Shown one piece after another: positions 24,764 to 33,401 of a stretch of DNA of 64,000 nucleotides (positions are counted from its first letter, which is position 1; every line of letters starts with the position of its first letter). Location: NCBI RefSeq assembly GCF_900890425.1, contig NZ_CAAHFG010000001.1:496001-560000 (forward strand), given 5' to 3'. The stretch comes from Pontiella desulfatans. Its GTDB lineage: Bacteria; Verrucomicrobiota; Kiritimatiellia; Kiritimatiellales; Pontiellaceae. A model generated the notes under the pieces. That model was given only the letters and a program-made list of their open reading frames with translations, did no database searches and was not told the origin of the DNA. A program made the position numbers and the translations under genes.

Positions 24764-25204
24764 ATGCCTAATCACTGCATGAATCAGGTGACACTGAAGT
24801 GCCGAACACAAGAGACAGCTGTCCGTATCAAAGATCACCTGGCGGGTAAGGAATCATTATTTGATTTCAATGCATTGGTGCCGGAACCAAAGGAGCTGTT
24901 GAAGAGTCGACTGAAGATCGTTTCAGTCGAAGAACTCCGGAACCAATTCGGTCATGATAACTGGTATGACTGGCGTCGAGCCAACTGGGGAACCAAGTGG
25001 AACAGTTTCCAGTGTACGCTGGATGATTCGCTAATTAGTAATGGTGAATTGGTCTATTGCTTCCTGACTGCATGGTGCCCACCGGAAGGTGTCTACGAAA
25101 AGCTGCTTCTGTACATCGAGGCCAACAATCTCGGTGTTGAAGTGAGCTGGTACATCAATGAACCGACTGAAGGCGTGTCGGGATTCCTGGAGGATACACA
25201 ATGA
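24764..25204 (+). CDS. YubB/DUF1281-like ferredoxin-fold protein
   Basis: A 146-residue protein from the ATG at 24764, preceded by AAGGAGA. MPNHCMNQVTLKC at the start, a Trp-rich middle (YDWRRANWGTKWNS) and FLTAWCPPEGVYEKL are hallmarks of the plasmid YubB/DUF1281 family with a ferredoxin-like fold. Function unknown. It follows radC by 16 bp and overlaps the next start (ATGA), so the genes form an operon. Confidence 0.75.
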   Translation: MPNHCMNQVTLKCRTQETAVRIKDHLAGKESLFDFNALVPEPKELLKSRLKIVSVEELRNQFGHDNWYDWRRANWGTKWNSFQCTLDDSLISNGELVYCFLTAWCPPEGVYEKLLLYIEANNLGVEVSWYINEPTEGVSGFLEDTQ

Positions 25205-25416
25205 GCAAAGTAGTTATCAAAACCCCCGAAGGAAAGTTCGTCGGAGGAGGTCCAGATACTGAATTGGTGGATAGGATCACTAGAGCCTATCTGTACGAAG
25301 ACACAGATAGCGTCGATGAACAGATTGCCATTGTGAACACCACGTATGGCTGGAACTGGCAGAAGGCAGATGCCGAACACGAGTACGACATATGGATAGA
25401 CAACCAAGGAGAATAA
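25201..25416 (+). CDS. Small acidic hypothetical protein
   Basis: A 71-residue acidic protein, translationally coupled to the previous gene by a 4-bp ATGA overlap. The sequence looks alpha/beta (VVIKTPEGKFVGGGPDTELVDRITRAYLY). No known family. Part of the same plasmid-type operon. Confidence 0.65.
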   Translation: MSKVVIKTPEGKFVGGGPDTELVDRITRAYLYEDTDSVDEQIAIVNTTYGWNWQKADAEHEYDIWIDNQGE

Positions 25417-25417
25417 A

Positions 25418-25735
25418 ATGGTTATGGATACGAAAGCAGGCGAAGGCCGGGTCCCAAATGGGGCTCGGCTTTTTACTTTGGGACAGATCGTTGCAACACC
25501 AGGAGCGTTACAGGCATTGGAGAAAGCCGGTCAGTTGGCCAGCCACTTCCTTGTCAAACATGCTCTGGGTGACTGGGGCGATCTCTGCGATGAGGACAAA
25601 ACCGCTAACGATGAAGCCCTTGCGGATGACCTCAGGATATTGTCGGCGTACCGGTTGGAAGACGGCACCAAAATCTGGGTAATCACAGAAGCGGATCGCT
25701 CAGCAACTACGCTTCTATTGCCGGAGGAATACTGA
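25418..25735 (+). CDS. Conserved plasmid/island protein
   Basis: A 105-residue protein of a family common in plasmids and integrative elements, recognised by LGQIVATPGALQALEKAG near the start, GDWGDLCDEDK in the middle, and WVITEADRSATTLLLPEEY at the end. The molecular function of the family is unknown to me. ATG is preceded by AAGGAG, and the stop overlaps the next start. Confidence 0.7.
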   Translation: MVMDTKAGEGRVPNGARLFTLGQIVATPGALQALEKAGQLASHFLVKHALGDWGDLCDEDKTANDEALADDLRILSAYRLEDGTKIWVITEADRSATTLLLPEEY

Positions 25736-26316
25736 TGGCTTACCGCTGGTGTGAACAATGCGGGGAAGGTCTGACCCAGGAGCAATTCAGTCGGGCCAAC
25801 TACTGCGGGATGTGTGGAGCTGTGATCTGTAAGGATACACGCTCTATGCCTGTCAGGGATGGTCCCTTGGAGAAGCTGGAATCGGTTCTGCCTGCGAGTG
25901 CCGAGAGGCACCTTCAGGCGGCAGGGGAGGTAGTCTCGAATCATCCGGTTCTGTCCTCGGTCGGGGCCATCGGTGTCGGTGCAGCAGGGATTGCTGTGTC
26001 TCCATTGATGGCCATCGCTGGTCAAGGATTGGTCTGCATCGGGTTACTAGTCGCAGGTGTCAGCGGATATGTGAATCACCGCAACTACGGCACCCCGTTC
26101 GGGACTGGATCAACGTTCGGCCTAGGTATGACTGCCGTGGGAGTGCTCGTTTATGGCTCCAGCTTCGTTTTGATGGGAGCCGGAGGTGTGGCTGTTGCTA
26201 CTGGTTTGGGCGTTGGAGCCTATTCGGGGGTGAAGGCGATTGCTGGTCTGCGAAAGCCTAAGCTCGTTATGAATGAACCGCTAATGCTCGAAGGAGGTGG
26301 CTATGAAAGCGGATGA
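25735..26316 (+). CDS. Zinc-ribbon membrane protein with glycine-rich segments
   Basis: A 193-residue protein. Residues ~5-32 form a zinc ribbon (CEQCGEGL...YCGMCGAVIC), and residues ~70-165 hold two or three Gly/Ala/Val-rich hydrophobic segments that look membrane-bound (ITAVGVLVYGSSF-type). It overlaps the preceding stop by one base (TGATG). The glycine-rich helices recall the proteins at 37280 and 37884. No family recognised. Confidence 0.65.
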   Translation: MAYRWCEQCGEGLTQEQFSRANYCGMCGAVICKDTRSMPVRDGPLEKLESVLPASAERHLQAAGEVVSNHPVLSSVGAIGVGAAGIAVSPLMAIAGQGLVCIGLLVAGVSGYVNHRNYGTPFGTGSTFGLGMTAVGVLVYGSSFVLMGAGGVAVATGLGVGAYSGVKAIAGLRKPKLVMNEPLMLEGGGYESG

Positions 26317-26563
26317 AATCGATAGGGAGGTATTAGAGCGGTATCTGGAAACGAGGAACGCCGTTACAAAACGGGTAGACCGTATTGTTGCTGTGGCTCA
26401 TCTGCTGGGTCTACTGAAGCATTGCGGTGACGATACCATTGAGGTCAGTCCATCAGCGATAGCGGTCGTGGCTGATCTGGTTGATTCGGATATCTGTTCA
26501 ATACAGGAATGTTTAGATGAGTTCCTGTTTCAAGGGGATGCTGAATCAGCATTGTTAGAATGA
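26303..26563 (+). CDS. Small helical hypothetical protein
   Basis: An 86-residue soluble, acidic, helical protein; ATG at 26303 is preceded by GGAGGTGG and overlaps the end of the zinc-ribbon gene by 14 bp. Last gene of the operon starting at radC. No family recognised. Confidence 0.6.
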   Translation: MKADEIDREVLERYLETRNAVTKRVDRIVAVAHLLGLLKHCGDDTIEVSPSAIAVVADLVDSDICSIQECLDEFLFQGDAESALLE

Positions 26564-26708
26564 CTATGCACGCCTTGCACGGGCTGAAAGTTTAGCTTAT
26601 GAGAAACCTATCCTACCTAATCAATGTTGGGAAAAGATAGGTTTGCTATACGCTGTATATAGAGTCCGTGCAGGGTGTGCACGGTGGCTGAAAATAGTGA
26701 TGTGTTGT

Positions 26709-26927
26709 TTAAACGGTCTGCGTTTTCACCCGATGATTATAACATTTTCGATGGGTCTTCATGTAGGCATTGACCTGTTCGTCGCTCAATTCGTTGATCA
26801 CTCTGTTGGCCTCGGAAATAGGGAGGCTTCGCAATCCGTTCAGAGGGCAGTCGCTCACCGGTATGGCGTGTGGGCATTCCATGGTCAGCCCTTTGATCCA
26901 GGTTTTATTATTAAGAGCACGGTTCAT
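26709..26927 (-). CDS. Small Cys/His-containing protein
   Basis: A 72-residue minus-strand protein with a strong ACGGAGG site before the ATG at 26927. Cys and His positions (MECPHAIPVSDCPLN, and KTHRKCYNH at the end) suggest a metal site. Function unknown. It is the last of three minus-strand genes starting at 27535. Confidence 0.6.
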   Translation of the reverse strand: MNRALNNKTWIKGLTMECPHAIPVSDCPLNGLRSLPISEANRVINELSDEQVNAYMKTHRKCYNHRVKTQTV

Positions 26928-26962
26928 TTTAACCTCCGTTCTCTGGTCATCACACTGTAATG

Positions 26963-27346
26963 CTAAGCCACTTGCTTTTTAGCAATCCCTAGCCATTCTT
27001 CGGCTTCTTCCATCGTGTGGAAAATCCTGATATCGAATGCCACACGCTTTTGAATGCCTTTGACCCAAAGTTCAAATATCGCTCCGGTAAGGCCTTCGTT
27101 CACGACAACTGCGGTTTTTGTGCGGGTGGCATCAGTAGGGCACAAGCAGTGGAATTCCCGCACCATGGTTTCTAGTTCTCCCAGCCGGATGTCTGCACGG
27201 TGTTTTCCGATAAGCCAGATATCGTTTGTATGGGGATACTCTTTCAGCATCGTTTCGTGACGGATGATGGTCTGGATCATGGGGTAGTCAAAGTCATCCT
27301 GAAGCTCCACGAACAGGTGGCTGTTGCTTTTTCTGATCTCGTACAT
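26963..27346 (-). CDS. STAS/SpoIIAA-like protein
   Basis: A 127-residue protein resembling the SpoIIAA-like (UspA/STAS-type) family: HLFVELQDDFDYPMIQTII, then NDIWLIGKHRADIRLGELETMV, then IRIFHTMEEAEEWLG near the end, which is the usual C-terminal motif of that family. It probably binds a protein or lipid partner; role here unknown. It lies 9 bp after the ribbon-helix-helix-like gene on the same strand. Confidence 0.65.
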   Translation of the reverse strand: MYEIRKSNSHLFVELQDDFDYPMIQTIIRHETMLKEYPHTNDIWLIGKHRADIRLGELETMVREFHCLCPTDATRTKTAVVVNEGLTGAIFELWVKGIQKRVAFDIRIFHTMEEAEEWLGIAKKQVA

Positions 27347-27355
27347 GCCGGTCCC

Positions 27356-27535
27356 CTAGTTTTCCTTCAACTGAAGTTTCTTTCCAGATTCAAGCCACTG
27401 ACCAAGAATGATTTTGCAGTAGGCTCCAGTAGACAGTTGCATAGAAGCGGCCCGGCGTTCCAGTTCCTGGGCTATATCAGCTTTCATATTAATGCCGATA
27501 GTCTTGGTGCCTTTTCCTGCCGGGTTTGTGGCCAT
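27356..27535 (-). CDS. Ribbon-helix-helix-like small protein
   Basis: A 59-residue frame: an N-terminal basic tail (MATNPAGKGTKTIGINMKADIA), then a helix-turn-helix-like arrangement (LERRAASMQLSTGAYCKIIL), as in CopG/Arc-type DNA-binding proteins or antitoxins. ATG at 27535 is preceded by AGGAGATC. It probably regulates its own operon (27535 to 26709). Confidence 0.6.
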   Translation of the reverse strand: MATNPAGKGTKTIGINMKADIAQELERRAASMQLSTGAYCKIILGQWLESGKKLQLKEN

Positions 27536-27682
27536 GAGTGATCTCCTGCTTATCTATTAGAGCGAAGACTGATCATCATAATGGACACGAAGGGTGGATA
27601 GAAGAAGATTTGTAACAATTGTAAAATCAATGAGTAGTAAAATATACTAGAGCATTGTTGTGATCATATTAGTCATCTCAGA

Positions 27683-27709
27683 CCATCTCATCACCGAGGT
27701 GGTTTTTTT
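27683..27709 (+). terminator. Hairpin with T run in the leader of the remnant at 27746
   Basis: CCATCTC pairs with GAGGTGG and is followed by seven T, ~37 bp before the start codon. An AT-rich promoter-like stretch (TTGTAA...TAGTAAAATATACT) lies upstream at about 27609-27650. Confidence 0.75.
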
Positions 27710-27745
27710 ATACCCACACCCCTTTAACCAAAGAAAGGAAACCCA

Positions 27746-27865
27746 ATGAAACTAGAACTCGCAAACCTGCTGCAGTCGTATGATCCGAACATGAGTATGG
27801 AAGTCCGAAAGGATTATTCCGGTCGGGGTATGACCGGCATTAATCACCTTTTTTGCCATGATTGA
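27746..27865 (+). pseudogene. 5' remnant of a plasmid-type gene
   Basis: A 39-codon frame begins with a good AAAGGAA site and ordinary coding text (MKLELANLLQSYDPNM, then EVRKDYSGRGMTG), then runs out at codon 39 inside the end of the convergent gene 27844-28653. The length and abrupt end suggest the first third of a longer island gene cut by insertion of the three-gene minus-strand block (27844-31430). I see no matching 3' part after 31430. Confidence 0.45.
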
Positions 27866-28653
27866 AGTTCTTTGACAATAGGGGCTGCATCTGGAGGATT
27901 AACATAATCTGAATAGCCCACTTCTTTTACATGCATAAATCCGGGCTTAACCCATTGTCTGATTCCCGTGTCTGATCCTGTTGTTCCTATTCTACGTCGA
28001 TGAAACCTATAGCAACCAGTGAATTCACCTGCGGGAACTGAGATGTCTTCATATCCTTCCATCGTTGTTATCTCATATGAACTATTAGTCCAAGTCGTTC
28101 CCGGTTCTACTGATTTCCACCAAGGGAATTCAACTTGATTAAATGGGTCTGCCATATACATTTCCTGTCCTGTGATGCGAATGAAGCCTACCGCTTGAGG
28201 CTCGCCGGAACCAGCAGGTTGATCGTTGGTCCATGAAAGAATGCCGGTATATAGCGTATACGTATTGGTCAAAGATGGGAGATAGATTAGTCCCTGCAAG
28301 GTGATCTCATCTTTCCAGAACTCTCCGTATGCGTTTGTGAGGTTATAGGTGTAGGTTTGATTCAGCGTTGGATTAATAATCAATCCGTTCGTGTAACAGT
28401 AAACTCGGTAGAACATGGGGATTTCGACGGTCATGTTTGTCCCTGGGATGTTGATCAGTTCAGCCCAGTTACGATGCCACTGCGGGGTGCGGGTAAGTGA
28501 GCTGGTCCATTCTACAGAGTAATGGGAATTCGAGGGGATGGATACGGTAAGTTGACCGTTCCCGTCAAGGGAATCGATGTAGACTTCCTGAGCATGAAGT
28601 ACGGTGGTACAGGCGATGATCAGACCTGCTGGGGTTGCTATATTGATTTTCAT
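27844..28653 (-). CDS. Secreted hypothetical protein with FYRV-type domain
   Basis: A 269-residue protein with a signal peptide (IATPAGLIIACTTVLHA-Q). Residues ~25-90 form the YSVEWTSSLTRTPQWHRNW...MFYRVY domain shared with the cassette gene at 15820. The rest is beta-rich and contains a heme- or lipoprotein-like pattern GYEDISVPAGEFTGCYRFHRRR, as in exported proteins measuring surface components. Last gene of a three-gene minus-strand operon. Exact role unknown. Confidence 0.7.
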   Translation of the reverse strand: MKINIATPAGLIIACTTVLHAQEVYIDSLDGNGQLTVSIPSNSHYSVEWTSSLTRTPQWHRNWAELINIPGTNMTVEIPMFYRVYCYTNGLIINPTLNQTYTYNLTNAYGEFWKDEITLQGLIYLPSLTNTYTLYTGILSWTNDQPAGSGEPQAVGFIRITGQEMYMADPFNQVEFPWWKSVEPGTTWTNSSYEITTMEGYEDISVPAGEFTGCYRFHRRRIGTTGSDTGIRQWVKPGFMHVKEVGYSDYVNPPDAAPIVKELQSWQKR

Positions 28654-28679
28654 CTCACACCTTCATTATCCTCAAACCC

Positions 28680-29246
28680 CTAAAAGTAATATTTAGCCCC
28701 AATGCTGATCCCGGATATTTCAAGCTCGTTCTCATCTCGTGAGCCGCTTATTTCAAGCTCATCAATCAGGCTGGCAAACTCAACAATTATAGCGAGGTTA
28801 TCCAAAGGAAAGACTTCAAAGCCGAGGCCATAAGAGTAGCCAGCTGTGTGATAACTTTGTGTCTGGCCAGTATCTGCCGGGGTACCTTCAAATTCTGTCC
28901 TCGTAACACCAAGCAGACCATAAACTTTTATCCGGTCATGAAGCGGTAAGATTCCCCGGATGTAGAGCCCCCATATTTGCGTCAACTTCAACTTATCATT
29001 GAATCTGTCGTCATGGTCGGAAATTACCCCTGTCCCGACAGAACCTTCCAGTGCCAGATAGGGATTCAGTTCCGCTCCCAGTTTTCCCCTGACTGCTCCA
29101 AGATTCGCTTCCCCTCCATAATTAACTGTGTCGATAAACATATAGTCCAGTCCACCGTATGGCCGGAAATCTGGAAGCTCGACTTTTGCGACGGTGACTC
29201 CTGGTATCACCATCATTCCAATCAGTATTATTTTCAATTTTTTCAT
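28680..29246 (-). CDS. Outer-membrane beta-barrel protein (OmpA/OmpW-like)
   Basis: A 188-residue protein with a signal peptide (IILIGMMVIPGVTVA-K) and alternating amphipathic strands typical of an eight-stranded outer-membrane barrel. It ends in aromatic GAKYYF, the usual C-terminal signature for outer-membrane insertion. It starts 26 bp before the stop of its downstream neighbour and uses the same leader sequence as the other two genes of the operon. Confidence 0.8.
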   Translation of the reverse strand: MKKLKIILIGMMVIPGVTVAKVELPDFRPYGGLDYMFIDTVNYGGEANLGAVRGKLGAELNPYLALEGSVGTGVISDHDDRFNDKLKLTQIWGLYIRGILPLHDRIKVYGLLGVTRTEFEGTPADTGQTQSYHTAGYSYGLGFEVFPLDNLAIIVEFASLIDELEISGSRDENELEISGISIGAKYYF

Positions 29247-29284
29247 CTCACACCTCCATTTCTCTCAAACCCAAGAGCGATGAA

Positions 29285-31384
29285 CTATTTCTTCTTTGGA
29301 ACAACCGTGATTGTATCAACTCCCATCAGAATCTGTCCATCATGGGTCTGGCCGATCAGGTATGCATCAGTAGATGTATAGCTTAACTGAAGTTCCTGTG
29401 TGAGGAAGTGAAGTAGAAGATCTGTATCCCCATCCTGATCGACATCTTCATACGCCGTATGCACTGGAGATGCACCGGCGAAACGCACCGTGGCAGGGTC
29501 AATACCCATCGCATCTACTTCCTCTGTCGTTATCACGGCAACGGGTACCCGCCCCTTTGATTTCAGGTTGATGTGGTTGGTGTCGGAGCCGGGCTTGATG
29601 TAGATCGTAATCGTAGATGCCTTTAATTCATAGGCTCCCATGTCCACAATGGGAGTGCCGTCAAGGTCCCCATCCCTGACTCGGTCGAGTCCGTCCAAGT
29701 CATATGCTGAATACACAAATGCATTTGTTCCAGCATCAATGCAGGGGGATGTCATTAAGAGGCGATAGTCATCATTAGCGGGGTTGACGAATTGCGGGTT
29801 GCTATTGATGTTTCCATTTATGGTGGCAAACAGGTTTGGCGAACAGGAGTATGTCGGAAGGCAGTCATTTGCGATGTCGGGTTGGTTAGGTGCTTTATTG
29901 TCGATTACGATGGAATTAGCGATAAATGCTTTATTGACACCTCCGCCATACGTTTGTGCCTGATTGTTCACTATAGTGCAGTTTAGTACAGTGCTTATCG
30001 CTGAATCGCTGCCACTGATGCCCCCTCCTGCAAACTGTGTTGTCTTGTTTCCCGAAACAAGACTATCAGACAGCATTGAGTTTTTGCCCAACCTTACTCC
30101 GCCGCCACGTACTGCTGTATTGTTTTGGATTAGGCTTCTGGATACACCTGCAACCGCATCGGCTGCATGAACAGCTATACCACCTCCGTGGTGCAGAGAA
30201 AGGTTTGAATATATATTGCAGGATTCAACAAAAGCTGCTCCTTCGGCACCGGGGATAAACCATATGTCAATACCTCCTCCAAACCGTTCAGCTTGATTGT
30301 TTTCAACAATACAATTACTGATTTTAATGTCGCCTGACCCATCAATTTTCACCTGTATACCCCCGCCTCGGACGACAGCATCATTTTCGGTGATTATGCA
30401 GCCCGTCACTGTTGCAGAGATAGCTTTCCCGCTTCCTGCAAAGATTCCGATACCCCCACCCGATCCTGGAGATGAGTTGTTTTGGATATAACAGTTTGTC
30501 ACGGTTATTATACTGTTACCATATGCGTGAATAGCCCCTCCCCTAGAAAACGGGGGTGTGGAATTCCCTCCTGTAATGGTAAATCCAGATAGCTGTAGAA
30601 TTCCCTGATTAGATGACATACGGACCGCCCGACATTGATGTTGCGCATCAATAATCGTGTCTTCAGGTCCGTTTACACTTTGCACGTTCAGACTTTTCAG
30701 TAGGTCGAGCGTGCTTGAGATAACGTAATGACCACTATTTACAAGAACCATGTCCCCATTACTTGCTTCATTTACTGCGCTCTGAATTTCATTAGCAGCA
30801 GTGGACCAGGTTGTGTATGGGGGTAGGGGGGTTGGGTTATCAATATCCACGTAATGTATTGGGCTGGGATTATCATCATATTCAATAATATATGACTGTA
30901 CATATCTCGATGCGAATACGTTCCTCCTATCAGGAACATCATTCCAATACGGTGTTTCTGGATTCCATCCGAAATGAATACAGTTTTCATTATTGTTATT
31001 AAATTCATTTGGCTGTCCGCTGTTCCAGTTGCTGTAAACAAACGGTTCGCCGGTTACCCATTGCCATCCGCCCGACGGCTCAGGAGAACCTGCTGTCTGG
31101 AAGCCCCCAATCCATGGGCCGCATGGGCCATCCCAATAAATGGAGTTACCAATCAGGTTGTGAACAAAATTATTTTCAGCCCCTGACGTGATGGTGGCTA
31201 GATATCCTCCAGCGTTGACTGCAGCGTTGCTGGCATCCGTCCAGCTGATACTGTCTGGAACATAGACAACCTCGTAAAAGTGCCCATTTCCTTCTGAGGT
31301 AAGTGGCCACTCGGCAGGCGGAGCTGCACTTGCTATTTGAACAAATCCAACAATGCACGAAAAAATAACGGTCATAGTTTTCAT
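29285..31384 (-). CDS. Secreted C-type lectin plus right-handed beta-helix protein
   Basis: A 699-residue exported protein. Signal peptide to about residue 20; residues ~30-175 form a C-type lectin domain (GHFYEVVYV...WIGGFQT...EPSGGWQWVTGEPF...NWNSGQPN...NENCIHFG). Residues ~180-500 form a right-handed parallel beta-helix with repeated turns (CIIENNQAERFGGGIDI-like), as in polysaccharide lyases and adhesins. The C-terminus (TITIYIKPGSDTNHINLKSKGRVPVAVI) is a domain often found at the end of secreted proteins. Probably binds or degrades glycans. First gene of the operon. Confidence 0.85.
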   Translation of the reverse strand: MKTMTVIFSCIVGFVQIASAAPPAEWPLTSEGNGHFYEVVYVPDSISWTDASNAAVNAGGYLATITSGAENNFVHNLIGNSIYWDGPCGPWIGGFQTAGSPEPSGGWQWVTGEPFVYSNWNSGQPNEFNNNNENCIHFGWNPETPYWNDVPDRRNVFASRYVQSYIIEYDDNPSPIHYVDIDNPTPLPPYTTWSTAANEIQSAVNEASNGDMVLVNSGHYVISSTLDLLKSLNVQSVNGPEDTIIDAQHQCRAVRMSSNQGILQLSGFTITGGNSTPPFSRGGAIHAYGNSIITVTNCYIQNNSSPGSGGGIGIFAGSGKAISATVTGCIITENDAVVRGGGIQVKIDGSGDIKISNCIVENNQAERFGGGIDIWFIPGAEGAAFVESCNIYSNLSLHHGGGIAVHAADAVAGVSRSLIQNNTAVRGGGVRLGKNSMLSDSLVSGNKTTQFAGGGISGSDSAISTVLNCTIVNNQAQTYGGGVNKAFIANSIVIDNKAPNQPDIANDCLPTYSCSPNLFATINGNINSNPQFVNPANDDYRLLMTSPCIDAGTNAFVYSAYDLDGLDRVRDGDLDGTPIVDMGAYELKASTITIYIKPGSDTNHINLKSKGRVPVAVITTEEVDAMGIDPATVRFAGASPVHTAYEDVDQDGDTDLLLHFLTQELQLSYTSTDAYLIGQTHDGQILMGVDTITVVPKKK

Positions 31385-31515
31385 CTCATACCTCCATTTC
31401 TCTCAAACCCCTAAGCGGGGATTTACTCTTTTTTTAGGAGTTGGCAAGGGGAAAAATGGCAATCTAAATGGGTAAATTGATGCCTGTTTAAAACAGCCTT
31501 TAATCTCAAGTTCGG

Positions 31516-31539
31516 CCATCCATTGCGGGTGGTTTTTTT
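31516..31539 (+). terminator. Hairpin with T run in the leader of the ArdC-like gene
   Basis: CCATCC pairs with GGGTGG, followed by seven T, 32 bp before the start codon at 31571. Confidence 0.75.
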
Positions 31540-31570
31540 GTATCCATACCAAATCAAATGAAAGGAATCC

Positions 31571-32452
31571 ATGAACGCATATCAGAAGATAAACAACATG
31601 ATCACCGAAAGGATGATCGAACGAATCACCGAAACTAATGAGCTTCCTTGGAAGAAACCCTGGACATCATTCTCGTTGATGCCCCGCAACCTCGTAACAA
31701 AGAAGCCGTACCGAGGGGCGAATGTCTTCCTGTTACATATGCTCGGTTTTTCTAGCCCGTACTTCCTCTCCATGAAACAGATCAATGCGATGGGTGGTAA
31801 AGTCCGTAAGGGAGAGAAGTCCTGTCCTGTCGTGTTCTGGCGATTTGTGGAAGCCAAGGAAGACGCTCCCGACGAAAAGGGCTATGCGATGCTCCGCTAC
31901 TATCGTGTGTTCAATGTAGAGCAATGCGAGGGATTGCCAGCGAGTAAAGTCCCCGTAGTGGAGATCCCGAAACGGGAACATGAACCGTTAGATGTTGCTG
32001 ATCATCTAGTTGCATCGATGGCTAACCGTCCGACGATTAAGCATGGGTGCAGGAATGCGTCGTACTCGCCGTCACTGGATGTGGTGAAGGTGCCTGATCC
32101 GGAATTGTTTGAGTCCAGAGAATTGTATTTTTCAGCTCTCAGTCATGAACTCAGTCACGGCACAGGCCACGTCAATAGAGTCGGTCGAAAGGCTATCATG
32201 GAGCCGTCTGGATTCGGCTCTCATGCGTATTCCCAAGAAGAGCTGGTGGCAGAAATGACCTCGGCATTCCTATGTGGTTACTGCGGGATTCTGATGTCCA
32301 CCGAAACCAATCAGGCAGCTTATCTCAAGGGCTGGTTGAAACGGTTGAAGTCTGATCCAACCATGCTTGTAAAAGCCGGTGGTGAAGCCCAGAAGGCCTT
32401 CGATTGGATCATGGAGGATGCAGGTCAGGTAGAGCTGCAGGAGGCTGCCTGA
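31571..32452 (+). CDS. ardC: ArdC-like antirestriction protein
   Basis: A 293-residue protein with the two-domain layout of ArdC/TraC-type antirestriction proteins. The N-terminal ssDNA-binding domain reads PWKKPWTSFSLMPRNLVTKKPYRGANVFLL, then the CPVVFWRF strand. The C-terminal zincin-like domain has HELSHGTGH near residue 193, a metalloprotease HExxH-type site. Such proteins protect incoming plasmid DNA from restriction and are hallmarks of conjugative or integrative elements. AAAGGAATCC site before the ATG. Confidence 0.9.
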   Translation: MNAYQKINNMITERMIERITETNELPWKKPWTSFSLMPRNLVTKKPYRGANVFLLHMLGFSSPYFLSMKQINAMGGKVRKGEKSCPVVFWRFVEAKEDAPDEKGYAMLRYYRVFNVEQCEGLPASKVPVVEIPKREHEPLDVADHLVASMANRPTIKHGCRNASYSPSLDVVKVPDPELFESRELYFSALSHELSHGTGHVNRVGRKAIMEPSGFGSHAYSQEELVAEMTSAFLCGYCGILMSTETNQAAYLKGWLKRLKSDPTMLVKAGGEAQKAFDWIMEDAGQVELQEAA

Positions 32453-32637
32453 TGGACTACAGGGAGGAAGTAATTCAGGAGGCACGTAAGGCCATTGATG
32501 AGCATCCAGAACACCGCTCCAGAATCATTGATGCTGTTGATTGGACATTGATGGAGATGGATGACGGAGAAAGCGAAGCCAATGAGTATGAGCTGTTCAT
32601 GGGGCGGTTGGATGAAATACGGGAAGGGAGCCAATGA
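32452..32637 (+). CDS. Small acidic hypothetical protein, coupled to ardC
   Basis: A 61-residue acidic, helical protein (YREEVIQEARKAIDEHPEHR). Its ATG overlaps the ArdC stop by one base (TGATG), so it is translated from the same transcript. Function unknown. Confidence 0.65.
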   Translation: MDYREEVIQEARKAIDEHPEHRSRIIDAVDWTLMEMDDGESEANEYELFMGRLDEIREGSQ

Positions 32638-32650
32638 CGGCTCCCTTTTT
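32626..32650 (+). terminator. Terminator overlapping the end of the gene at 32452
   Basis: GGGAGCC pairs with GGCTCCC, followed by five T. The AAAGGAG site of the next gene (32668) starts just 6 bp later, so it is another hairpin directly in front of a start codon. Confidence 0.75.
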
Positions 32651-32667
32651 AATTAAAGGAGAAATTA

Positions 32668-32886
32668 ATGAGTAAACAATCACCACACGTTAAGGCGTGT
32701 TTAGAACAGTTAATCCCTGAGTTGGTTGGTCTAACTATCACCGGAGGGGCAGTCGATCAGTCTGGAGAATACTGGGGCTTTGTTGCAGAAGGGAAACAGG
32801 GAAAGAAGACCTTTAAGAAAGTGGTCTTTGTAAACTGTGATCCAGAAGGCAACGGGCCTGGGTTTCTTGAGATTGAGAATGGGTAG
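32668..32886 (+). CDS. Small conserved plasmid-type hypothetical protein
   Basis: A 72-residue protein with an AAAGGAGA ribosome binding site. Beta-rich core (LVGLTITGGAVDQSGEYWGFVAEG, KKVVFVNCDPEGNGPGFLEI), probably a small soluble domain. Similar short proteins occur in plasmids and phages; function unknown. Confidence 0.65.
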   Translation: MSKQSPHVKACLEQLIPELVGLTITGGAVDQSGEYWGFVAEGKQGKKTFKKVVFVNCDPEGNGPGFLEIENG

Positions 32887-32893
32887 AAAAACA

Positions 32894-32928
32894 AACCCCG
32901 AACCAGGGGGGAAGTTAGGTTCGGGGTT
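32894..32928 (-). terminator. Terminator for the XRE regulator gene
   Basis: AACCCCGAAC pairs with GTTCGGGGTT. Read on the minus strand it is followed by TTTGTTTTT, so it serves the gene 33032-33292 and may also slow the convergent plus-strand transcript. Confidence 0.7.
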
Positions 32929-33031
32929 CTGGACAAGCAACGAATGTTGGGGTGACAGGCGGAGCCTGCGGGGTGTGTTGCTTGACTTGTTTGCACACTA
33001 GCCGGTTGGATTAAAATGTCAATCGCTCAGG

Positions 33032-33292
33032 TTAAAGCCCCGCCTCACCCAGCAACTCACTCGGCTTGCATCGAAAAGTCTTGGCGAACCTTACCAGCGT
33101 TTCAATGGTGAGGTTCTGTTCTCCACGTTCGATCTTACCGACGTAGTTTCGGTGAACGCTCACCATCTCGGCCAGTTGTTCCTGGCTGACATCAAGCTCC
33201 AGCCGTCTTTCACGGACAGCGATTCCGAGCATTTCCTGTGGTGTTTGTTTTCTACGTGCGCTCACGAAGAAAAGAACACCATCGTACTGCAT
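33032..33292 (-). CDS. XRE-family HTH transcriptional regulator
   Basis: A short regulator, 86 residues from the ATG at 33292 (a shorter start near residue 20 is possible). Residues ~20-75 form a full helix-turn-helix XRE domain: LGIAVRERRLELDVSQEQLAEMVSVHRNYVGKIERGEQNLTIETLVRFAKTF. It probably represses its own gene and neighbours, in the way of plasmid and phage repressors. It is isolated on the minus strand between ArdC and a secreted-protein operon. Confidence 0.85.
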   Translation of the reverse strand: MQYDGVLFFVSARRKQTPQEMLGIAVRERRLELDVSQEQLAEMVSVHRNYVGKIERGEQNLTIETLVRFAKTFRCKPSELLGEAGL

Positions 33293-33401
33293 TATTATCT
33301 ACACACGATAATGGTGTATCTGTTAAGTTTTTGTTCATGAGTGGGAGCTGTTGTTGGTTGCTCTGGTGAGTGGCTGTGTTTAATTAGATAGGGGAAAAGA
33401 A

